Shown here piece after piece: positions 1 to 4,486 of a stretch of 5,274 bases of DNA. Position 1 is the first letter of the stretch; each line of letters begins with the position of its first letter. The notes under the pieces are model-generated. The model searched no databases and was not told where the DNA came from. It worked only from the letters and a program-made list of their open reading frames with translations. Both the position numbers and the translations under genes were made by a program. Source of the stretch: an uncultured Microcoleaceae cyanobacterium (GTDB lineage Bacteria; Cyanobacteriota; Cyanobacteriia; Cyanobacteriales; Microcoleaceae); the NCBI GenBank assembly GCA_938083405.1, contig CALKCV010000425.1, positions 1-5,274 of the forward strand, read 5' to 3'.

Positions 1-78
1 AGAAACAATCGTACTGGGCAAAATGTCGAGTACAAAATCAAACGCACATATCCCAAAACAGCACCGAAAAATCAATGA
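1..78 (+). CDS. C-terminal end of an unidentified protein (possible polymorphic toxin tail), 5' truncated
   Basis: Frame 1 is open from the window edge to a TGA at 76-78 and gives 25 residues, RNNRTGQNVEYKIK followed by RTYPKTAPKNQ. The tail is strongly basic (R/K at seven positions, one acidic residue), ordinary for a nuclease-type or other nucleic-acid-active C-terminal domain. The stop lies 12 bases before the next start codon, and the next gene's ribosome binding site overlaps it, so the two genes are probably co-transcribed and perhaps translationally coupled. Basic tail followed at once by a small acidic protein is the arrangement of toxin/immunity pairs (inference). The fragment is too short to assign a family, and a chance open frame cannot be fully excluded, although spacing and coupling argue for a real gene end. 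Confidence 0.55.
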   Translation, partial: RNNRTGQNVEYKIKRTYPKTAPKNQ

Positions 79-80
79 GG
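77..80 (+). promoter_or_regulatory. Ribosome binding site overlapping upstream stop codon
   Basis: GAGG at 77-80 lies 10 bases before the ATG at 91 and shares bases with the TGA stop at 76-78. A ribosome ending on the upstream gene would sit on this site, so translational coupling is plausible. It supports ATG 91 as the start. Confidence 0.6.
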
Positions 81-90
81 TAAATCAATT

Positions 91-570
91 ATGAAAATTC
101 GTTGTATTGCTAATACTGGGGCTTCTCTCCCTGAAAAGTACCTCGATCCTTCTTTGTATCGTACCAAAGAAACAGAGTTCAAATTAATAGTTGACAAAGA
201 GTACGTCGTCTATGCTCTTTATGCATGGGAGGGAGAAATTTGGTACTACATTTGCGACGAACGCTACACCTATTATCCCATTCACAATCCCGCGCCGTTA
301 TTTGAAGTAGTTGACCCAACTCCTTCTAAATATTGGCAAGCTCAAATCGCATCGAATGGTTTGTTAGAAATCGCTTTCGAGCATTGGTTTACGATTCCTT
401 ATTATTACGACAAACTCACCGACCAAGAAGAAGAAGCTGTCGCGATTTTTGAAAAATATAAATATTTGATGGATGCGGAAGCGGCATCCACTCCACCGCC
501 ATCTTTAAGCGTGGAAGAATTGCTGGCAATTTCTTTACCCAAACCAGAGAAAGTTGCGGTGAAAACTTAA
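91..570 (+). CDS. Small acidic, aromatic-rich protein; candidate immunity protein
   Basis: A 159-residue soluble protein with no signal peptide or membrane segment. I do not recognise a named domain. It is acidic (about 25 D/E against about 16 K/R) and rich in Tyr/Trp, notably at 38-62 and 100-106. Residues 1-130 look like one folded unit: an N-terminal MKIRCIANTG strand, a KEYVVYAL strand near 36-43, WYYICDE at 51-57, APLFEVVD at 68-75, and a C-terminal EEEAVAIFEKYKYLMD helix at 113-128. Residues 132-159 form a Pro-rich tail, probably less ordered. From memory, proteins with this LFEVVD/KEY-VVYA pattern occur as hypothetical proteins beside Rhs or other polymorphic toxins; I could not check this. 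Position 12 bases after a basic protein end and the opposite charge fit an immunity role. The gene is certain; the function is a hypothesis. Confidence 0.85.
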   Translation: MKIRCIANTGASLPEKYLDPSLYRTKETEFKLIVDKEYVVYALYAWEGEIWYYICDERYTYYPIHNPAPLFEVVDPTPSKYWQAQIASNGLLEIAFEHWFTIPYYYDKLTDQEEEAVAIFEKYKYLMDAEAASTPPPSLSVEELLAISLPKPEKVAVKT

Positions 571-603
571 GCCTATTGGTGTGGCGTTGAGGTCGTAAGG
601 AAA

Positions 604-640
604 AGAAACCCGGTTTTTAATTAATAAAAACCGGGTTTCT
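604..640. terminator. Perfect palindrome between convergent genes, likely bidirectional terminator
   Basis: Arms 604-619 (AGAAACCCGGTTTTTA) and 625-640 are exact reverse complements of 16 bp with a 5-base loop. It lies 33 bases past the stop of the 159-aa gene and 31 bases past the stop of the antiporter, so it can serve both. On the minus strand the stem is followed by a T-rich run (GGGTTTCTTTT); on the plus strand the tail is weaker. AAACCCGG palindromes of this kind are, to my knowledge, dispersed many times in some filamentous cyanobacterial genomes, so it may also be a repeat-family member. Confidence 0.75.
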
Positions 641-671
641 GGACTAGGGATGAATATCCGACAAAACCGAT

Positions 672-2270
672 CTATCCCCCACGAGGCGCCGGCATCGACT
701 CATCATCCTTCCTATCCTCAAACACCTCCGCCAAAAGTGGCGATACGTTTTTATTCAACTTACCCGCCCGAATAAACTCGGCATAAGTATCAGCCTCGAT
801 ATCCACCAACTGCTCTCGCAACAACTCCAGATCCAATTCCACTAACTGGGAATGTTCCGCCTGCATCTTGTCGATCTTCTCTTGCAAGCTCTTTAATTCC
901 CCTTGGATGAACTCCGCCTGGTAGCGATAATACTCCGAATCGATTTCCTGCTTCCTCACCAAATCTGACAAATAAGCGATCGCCCGATTTAACGCAACCC
1001 GGCGGGCAATGGTCTCCATATACTCCTGCCGCAAAGGTTGGTCGCCAATCAAACCCAACATTTCCAGCAACGACTGGATGCTCAAACCTTGCACCAACAA
1101 AGTAAACAACACTACCCCGAATACAGTGGCGGTAATATCTTCGCGTCCGGGCAAAGCAACCGGTACGCTCAATACTAGGGCAATGGATACGGAACCCCGC
1201 AAGCCGCCCCACCATAAAACTGTTTGCTGTTTTATATCTATATGCGATTTGGCAACCCAGTTACTAAAAGCGCTCAAACCATAAACAGCGATCGCCCTGG
1301 TCGCTACCATCCCCAAAATCGTCACAGCGATCGGAGTTAAATTATCAGCCAGATCTGCAAATTGGATTTGATCCCCAATTAACAAAAACACGATGGAGTT
1401 AACAAAAAACGCCATAAACTCCCAAAACTCGCTGACAATTAATCGGGTGCGGGGGTTCATGCCGATGCGAGAACCGAAATTCCCTAAAATTATTCCCACC
1501 ACCACCACGCCGATAACCCCGGAACCGCCAAATTTTTCCGTAATGACATAAGTGCCGTAGGCCGAGACCAGAGTTAAAGACTGTTCTACTAATGGTAAGT
1601 CGAAGCGTTGGGTGAGGTAGGAGATACCAAAACCGATCAAACAACCCACACCGACGCCAACACCGGCAAAGGTAAAAAAGCTAAGTATAATTTGCGGTAG
1701 GGAAAATTGCTCCACGGTTCCTAGCGGGACTCCCACTAGGAGAGTAAAAGCAACTACTGCCACTCCGTCGTTTAACAAACTTTCCCCTTCCATTAAAGTT
1801 CTCAGACGCCTGCTTGCGCCCAATTCTTTTAACAGGGCGACCACGGAAATAGGGTCAGTTGCCGATAAACTCGCTCCTACTAAGAAGGCGATCGCTAACG
1901 GAATTCCCGTCAGCAGATTTAAACCGTAAGCGATGCCCACTACAGAGATAATCACCCCCACAACCGCAAACAAACCCACCGGCACTAAATCCCGTTTCAG
2001 GTCTCGCCAGTTCATATTCCATGCCGCCTCAAATAACAGCGGCGGCAAGAATATTTCCAAGATTAATTCTGGAGATAAATTCACCAAGCGCACGTCAACA
2101 AACGCCAGAATCAAACCCACAATTACTAACAGTAAAGTGAAAGGAATTCGACGAAACCAGCTAAAAAGCCGAGATATAGTAGCAACGCTTAAAGAAACAG
2201 AAAGTACCAATAAAAATTGCTCGATATTTTGCTCGATCGCCGTTTCGGTAACTGCACTTTCTATGCTCAT
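672..2270 (-). CDS. Na+/H+ antiporter, CPA1 (NhaP-type) family
   Basis: A 532-residue integral membrane protein predicted to exchange Na+ (or K+) for H+ and help control cytoplasmic pH and salt. Hydrophobic segments run from about residue 18 to 405, consistent with the 12-13 helix CPA fold. Diagnostic motifs are visible: ATDP at 137-140 in the unwound helix, GESLLNDG at 162-169 whose Asn167-Asp168 pair is the ion-binding site of electroneutral CPA1 exchangers, and GGLRGS at 355-360. Residues 408-532 are a hydrophilic tail with a helical, probably coiled-coil stretch near 430-490 and a charged end; such tails regulate CPA1 proteins. Length is normal for cyanobacterial NhaP homologues. GGAG (2278-2281) lies 7 bases before the ATG and supports this start. 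The psbY terminator ends 34 bases upstream, leaving little room for a separate promoter. Plasma versus thylakoid membrane cannot be told from sequence. Confidence 0.93.
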   Translation of the reverse strand: MSIESAVTETAIEQNIEQFLLVLSVSLSVATISRLFSWFRRIPFTLLLVIVGLILAFVDVRLVNLSPELILEIFLPPLLFEAAWNMNWRDLKRDLVPVGLFAVVGVIISVVGIAYGLNLLTGIPLAIAFLVGASLSATDPISVVALLKELGASRRLRTLMEGESLLNDGVAVVAFTLLVGVPLGTVEQFSLPQIILSFFTFAGVGVGVGCLIGFGISYLTQRFDLPLVEQSLTLVSAYGTYVITEKFGGSGVIGVVVVGIILGNFGSRIGMNPRTRLIVSEFWEFMAFFVNSIVFLLIGDQIQFADLADNLTPIAVTILGMVATRAIAVYGLSAFSNWVAKSHIDIKQQTVLWWGGLRGSVSIALVLSVPVALPGREDITATVFGVVLFTLLVQGLSIQSLLEMLGLIGDQPLRQEYMETIARRVALNRAIAYLSDLVRKQEIDSEYYRYQAEFIQGELKSLQEKIDKMQAEHSQLVELDLELLREQLVDIEADTYAEFIRAGKLNKNVSPLLAEVFEDRKDDESMPAPRGG

Positions 2271-2303
2271 TGAAAAGCTCCAAATACTACTCTATTTAAA
2301 ACG

Positions 2304-2343
2304 AAAAAACCGACTGTTTTTTTTGATAATAAAAACAGTCGGT
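2304..2343 (-). terminator. Intrinsic terminator of psbY
   Basis: Arms 2309-2321 and 2331-2343 (ACCGACTGTTTTT and its exact complement) form a 13-bp stem with a 9-base loop. Read on the minus strand the stem ends CAGTCGG followed by TTTTTT, a textbook rho-independent terminator. It starts 26 bases after the psbY stop codon and lies between psbY and the antiporter start. Confidence 0.85.
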
Positions 2344-2369
2344 ATTTTACCATACTTTTTTAATAAAGT

Positions 2370-2495
2370 CTAGGCTTCTTTGTTCAAAAACTTATTAATT
2401 TGAACGAGTGCAGCGGCACCAATATTAAAAACGGCCCAACCGCCAGCTACCATCAGCGGTAGCAGTACCACTATCAAACGGAAATCAAAGTCCAT
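2370..2495 (-). CDS. psbY: Photosystem II protein Y (PsbY)
   Basis: This short gene encodes 41 residues beginning MDFDFRLIVVLLPL and ending FLNKEA. PsbY is a single-helix, low-mass subunit at the edge of photosystem II near cytochrome b559 in the thylakoid membrane; it is not essential for oxygen evolution. The sequence shows a short acidic N-terminus, one hydrophobic helix of about residues 7-31 with the family's GGWAVFNIGAAAL core, and a short charged C-terminus. It closely resembles cyanobacterial PsbY as I remember it (pattern xxRxIVVxxPLxxAxxWAxxNIGAAA), and 41 codons is the usual cyanobacterial length, unlike the longer plant precursor. A strong AGGAGG lies 7 bases before the ATG and a clear terminator follows, so it is probably a single-gene transcript. 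Confidence 0.93.
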   Translation of the reverse strand: MDFDFRLIVVLLPLMVAGGWAVFNIGAAALVQINKFLNKEA

Positions 2496-2502
2496 TTCCT
2501 AA

Positions 2503-2508
2503 CCTCCT
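2503..2508 (-). promoter_or_regulatory. Strong Shine-Dalgarno of psbY
   Basis: The minus strand reads AGGAGG, a full match to the anti-Shine-Dalgarno, 7 bases before the ATG at 2495. It is the best ribosome binding site in the window and fits an abundantly made photosystem subunit. Confidence 0.85.
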
Positions 2509-2538
2509 CTAGTTTTAGGACAAATTTATCGTTTTTTA

Positions 2539-2567
2539 TTTTTATCTTATTTTAAGGTTCTTCTCAA
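2539..2567 (-). promoter_or_regulatory. Possible psbY promoter
   Basis: On the minus strand TTGAGA (2562-2567) is followed after 17 bases by TAAAAA (2539-2544) in a very A-rich stretch; TAAGAT a few bases earlier is an alternative -10 box at poor spacing. The position, about 45 bases before the psbY start, is suitable. Matches to consensus are only partial. Confidence 0.3.
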
Positions 2568-2621
2568 GTCTTGGCTAGGGGGTGCAAGAGATAATTTCCT
2601 GGAGCTGCCACTAAAAATCTC

Positions 2622-3173
2622 TTAGGGCCGCTCAAATCCCGTCTCCATCGACCTGCCAGCGTGAGCTAAGGCCAACTTATAATAACGTTGGGCGTGTTCT
2701 CGCAATTCCGCAGCCTCTTCCTCAGAAACCTCCTTTAACCGTTTCCCCGGCACTCCTACCACCAGAGACCTCGGCGGCACGTCCTTAGTCACCACCGAAC
2801 CGGCACCGATAATACTGCCCGCCCCAATTCTAACTCCATCTAAAATCACGGCCTTAATGCCAATGAGGCAACCACTCTCGATATGGGCCGCGTGAATCAC
2901 CGCCCCATGTCCCACCGTCACATCAGCTTCCAACACCGTCACGACTCCTGGATCGCCGTGCAAAATTGCTCCATCTTGGATATTGGTACGGTCTCCAATT
3001 ACAATTTTTTCTATATCCGCCCTAACCACGGCCCCATACCAAATGCTGGCCCCCTCTCCCAATTCAACATCGCCGATAACCGTAGCGTTAGGGGCCACAA
3101 AAGCCCCTCTGGCTAAATTGGGGGAGGGCCAAGGAAATAAGGCTGCTGCTAATGGTTCGTTAATTTTGCTCAT
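2622..3173 (-). CDS. Gamma-carbonic-anhydrase-like hexapeptide-repeat protein
   Basis: A 183-residue left-handed beta-helix protein, expected to be a cytoplasmic trimer. Hexapeptide repeats ([LIV]-G-x-x-x-x type) run from about residue 23 to 140, followed by a C-terminal helix. With ATG as residue 1, the gamma-CA site of Methanosarcina Cam is recognisable at matching spacing: Arg51, Asp53, Asn64, Gln66, Asp67 and zinc ligands His72, His89 and His94 (Cam Arg59, Asp61, Asn73, Gln75, Asp76, His81, His117, His122). Cam Glu62 is replaced by Ile54 and the acidic proton-shuttle loop is missing, as in CamH/YrdA-type proteins, many of which lack demonstrated CO2 hydration activity. The open frame extends to a GTG at 3182, but ATG 3173 has GGA at a workable distance and the GTG does not, so I chose the ATG. 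Transferase activity of a relative (PaaY/CaiE group) is less likely given the intact zinc site. Confidence 0.88.
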   Translation of the reverse strand: MSKINEPLAAALFPWPSPNLARGAFVAPNATVIGDVELGEGASIWYGAVVRADIEKIVIGDRTNIQDGAILHGDPGVVTVLEADVTVGHGAVIHAAHIESGCLIGIKAVILDGVRIGAGSIIGAGSVVTKDVPPRSLVVGVPGKRLKEVSEEEAAELREHAQRYYKLALAHAGRSMETGFERP

Positions 3174-3299
3174 TGTTTCCACGCTCTGAAATTATTTGAA
3201 CTAATTCTTAAAGATGTTTTACCTTGGGAGTAGCATTTTCTCTTAAGTCAAGCAATTAAATACTCTCAAATCGAATACTTTTAGCCCCCAAGCTTATTT
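3174..3299. promoter_or_regulatory. Divergent promoter region
   Basis: This 126-base AT-rich gap separates the starts of two divergent genes, so it should carry promoters for both (inference from layout). Elements such as TTGACT on the minus strand near 3250 and AATACT on the plus strand near 3275 are present, but I see no -35/-10 pair at good spacing in either direction and no clear operator palindrome. Confidence 0.35.
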
Positions 3300-3821
3300 A
3301 TGACTAACTTTAGTAGCGATCTTGGCTTGCAATATCCCATCTTCGGCCCGGAAATCTCCTGTCCCCACTGTCGGCAGACTATTGAGGCTCTTACTTTAAC
3401 AGATACTTATTTATGTCCCCGTCATGGGGCCTTTGAAGCGGACCCCAAAACTAGCGATTTAGTCCATTTACAGTCTGGCCGTCACTGGCGGCGGTGGAAT
3501 AATGAGTGGTATCGGCAGCACACCCACCCCGACGGCATTCGCTTTGAAATTCACGAAGCCCTAGACCGACTCTACACTGAGGGCTATCGCGCGACTAAGG
3601 TGATTATCGCTCAAAGATACCGCGATTTGGTTTACGCTTATTTGGAGCGTAACAGTTCTTGGCGCGGCAAGTCGGATTCTGCTCAACCCAAACTATACGG
3701 TTTGCCTGTAAATTTTGGCCCCGATCCTGAAGATGAACCTTGCTGGAATACGATCAATTTTGAGTTGGAAAAAGAACCAGGCATTCCCATCCGCTATCCT
3801 TATTTCCGCTTGTTTGAATAA
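3300..3821 (+). CDS. TIGR02652 family protein with CxxC-x14-CxxH motif
   Basis: A 173-residue soluble protein of unknown function. Near the N-terminus it has Cys21-Pro-His-Cys24, fourteen residues, then Cys39-Pro-Arg-His42, exactly the CxxCx(14)CxxH signature described for TIGR02652, a family of about 170 residues known essentially only from cyanobacteria. The four residues should bind one zinc ion, like a small zinc ribbon. The rest is unusually rich in Trp, Tyr and Arg: a WRRW stretch at 63-66, a helical region at 80-118 with EALDRLYTEGY, and a conserved-looking end with PCWNTINFELE at 147-157. No membrane segment or signal peptide. There is no good Shine-Dalgarno before the ATG, common in cyanobacteria. 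DNA, RNA or protein binding cannot be decided from sequence. The VOC gene follows 52 bases later on the same strand. Confidence 0.9.
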   Translation: MTNFSSDLGLQYPIFGPEISCPHCRQTIEALTLTDTYLCPRHGAFEADPKTSDLVHLQSGRHWRRWNNEWYRQHTHPDGIRFEIHEALDRLYTEGYRATKVIIAQRYRDLVYAYLERNSSWRGKSDSAQPKLYGLPVNFGPDPEDEPCWNTINFELEKEPGIPIRYPYFRLFE

Positions 3822-3831
3822 TTGGGAAAAT

Positions 3832-3855
3832 GTTAATTGTCAACTAACAACTAAC
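3832..3855 (+). repeat. Degenerate heptamer tandem repeat
   Basis: The gap between the TIGR02652 gene and the VOC gene reads in steps of seven, with AACTAAC twice exactly in tandem (3842-3848, 3849-3855) preceded by the related GTCAACT and GTTAATT. This resembles the short tandemly repeated repetitive (STRR) heptamers known from filamentous cyanobacteria. It is short and may be a relic. Confidence 0.5.
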
Positions 3856-3873
3856 CCCTGACCAAATAATAAA

Positions 3874-4311
3874 ATGCATCACGTTTCGATTCGTACTGCT
3901 AATATTCATGGAGCGATCGCTTTTTACGAAAAACTAGGTTTTACAGTAAGCGATCGCTTTACTACGGGTTACACTTTAGCCTGTTGGATGGAGGGAAATC
4001 TCGGACGGATCGAATTTATCCAAATTCCTCAACCGAAACCTGCCCCAGATGCTTTTGGCGACGAGCATTATGTCGGCTACTATCATTTATCTTTCGACCT
4101 AACTGAAATTACTCCCAATTTGCCTCAATGGTTGGAATCTTTGCAAGCCGATTTTCAATTAGCTTCCCAGGAAAAACCGGATTTATTCCAACCCTTAAAA
4201 GTTCTTCTAGAACCAACTCAGCAGCAAATAGGAAATAAGGTTTACGAAGTAGCTTTTATTGCAGATCGAGACGGCTTACCTCTGGAGTTTATTAGACTTA
4301 TTGCCAGTTAA
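3874..4311 (+). CDS. VOC superfamily (glyoxalase/bleomycin-resistance fold) protein
   Basis: A 145-residue cytosolic protein with two beta-alpha-beta-beta-beta halves, as in the vicinal oxygen chelate superfamily. The first half begins MHHVSIRTANI with helix GAIAFYEKLGF (13-23), the standard opening of glyoxalase-like proteins; the second begins near YYHLSFDL (69-76) and ends PLEFIRL (136-142). The four usual metal-ligand positions are filled: His3, Glu47, His71 and Glu138, so it probably binds a divalent metal and is catalytic. The substrate is not visible; lactoylglutathione lyase is possible, but the sequence is divergent and a dioxygenase or isomerase is equally open. No Shine-Dalgarno is evident before the ATG. 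It follows the zinc-motif gene at 52 bases, so co-transcription is possible. Two HIP1 octamers lie inside it 37 bases apart, and its stop codon falls within a TTAATTA repeat. Confidence 0.87.
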   Translation: MHHVSIRTANIHGAIAFYEKLGFTVSDRFTTGYTLACWMEGNLGRIEFIQIPQPKPAPDAFGDEHYVGYYHLSFDLTEITPNLPQWLESLQADFQLASQEKPDLFQPLKVLLEPTQQQIGNKVYEVAFIADRDGLPLEFIRLIAS

Positions 4312-4321
4312 TTATTAATTA
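4308..4321 (+). repeat. TTAATTA heptamer, two tandem copies
   Basis: TTAATTA occurs twice in tandem (4308-4314, 4315-4321). The VOC stop codon TAA (4309-4311) is inside the first copy. The same heptamer occurs four times on the far side of the inverted-repeat element. Confidence 0.7.
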
Positions 4322-4457
4322 TAGCGATTATTGAAGTCGATCCCCCGTTGGTCCCCCTTAAAAAGGGGTACTTTGAGTCTTTTCCTGCTCCCCCCTTTTT
4401 AAGGGGGGTAGGGGGGGATCGTAAATCTAGTTTGTCGATTCAATAATTCCTATAATT
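4317..4457. mobile_element. MITE-like inverted-repeat element, no coding capacity
   Basis: Ends 4317-4335 (AATTATAGCGATTATTGAA) and 4439-4457 (complement AATTATAGGAATTATTGAA) form 19-bp terminal inverted repeats matching at 17 positions. They enclose a large C/G-rich hairpin. The 141-bp span has no open frame of note. The 9 bases before the left end (TTAATTATT, 4308-4316) recur one base after the right end (4459-4467), which could be a target duplication, although the surrounding heptamers make this ambiguous. Size, paired ends and lack of genes fit a miniature inverted-repeat element moved by a transposase elsewhere. A dispersed stem-loop repeat with no mobility is the alternative. Confidence 0.5.
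4338..4421. terminator. Long C-rich/G-rich hairpin between convergent genes
   Basis: The outer arms CGATCCCCC (4338-4346) and GGGGGATCG (4413-4421) pair exactly, and the inner arms 4353-4368 (CCCCCTTAAAAAGGGG) and 4392-4407 pair exactly over 16 bp. Each inner arm is itself nearly palindromic (CCCCTT-A-AAGGGG), so a cruciform or two small hairpins can also form. It lies between the ends of the convergent VOC gene and trpA and would stop or process transcripts from both, although there is no clear U-tract. C5TTAAAAAG4-type repeats are, to my knowledge, widespread in cyanobacterial intergenic DNA. Confidence 0.6.
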
Positions 4458-4458
4458 G

Positions 4459-4486
4459 TTAATTATTAATTATTAATTATTAATTA
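4459..4486 (+). repeat. TTAATTA heptamer, four exact tandem copies
   Basis: Four perfect copies of TTAATTA run without a break (4459, 4466, 4473, 4480). The last three bases of the array (TTA, 4484-4486) are the complement of the trpA stop codon TAA. The 7-base unit fits the STRR class of cyanobacterial repeats by length; the AT-only sequence is not one of the classic units I recall. Confidence 0.8.

Noticed and set aside
790..1215. 141-codon minus-strand frame
   Set aside because: It lies in another frame of the well-supported antiporter gene and has shadow-like Arg/Gly/Cys-rich composition.
1009..1284. 91-codon plus-strand frame
   Set aside because: Antisense to the conserved antiporter region that includes the GGLRGS motif; no family resemblance.
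1399..1644. 81-codon minus-strand frame
   Set aside because: Out-of-frame shadow of the antiporter membrane domain.
1933..2373. 146-codon plus-strand frame
   Set aside because: It runs antisense across the start of the antiporter and its upstream spacer, has the composition of a reverse-strand shadow (many Thr, Asn, Lys), and crosses the psbY terminator into the psbY stop codon. No ribosome site.
2586..2623. Hairpin at the end of the gamma-CA-like gene (AAGAGAT...ATCTCTT)
   Set aside because: Only a 7-bp AT-rich stem with a large loop overlapping the stop codon, and no T-tract follows on the minus strand; not convincing as a terminator.
2883..3189. Two overlapping plus-strand frames (77 and 68 codons)
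   Set aside because: Both are antisense to the gamma-CA-like gene over its zinc-site region, and neither has a ribosome site or recognisable sequence.
4338..4421. CRISPR-like repeat
   Set aside because: Repeated C-rich blocks are inverted, not evenly spaced direct repeats, and there are only two, so no array.
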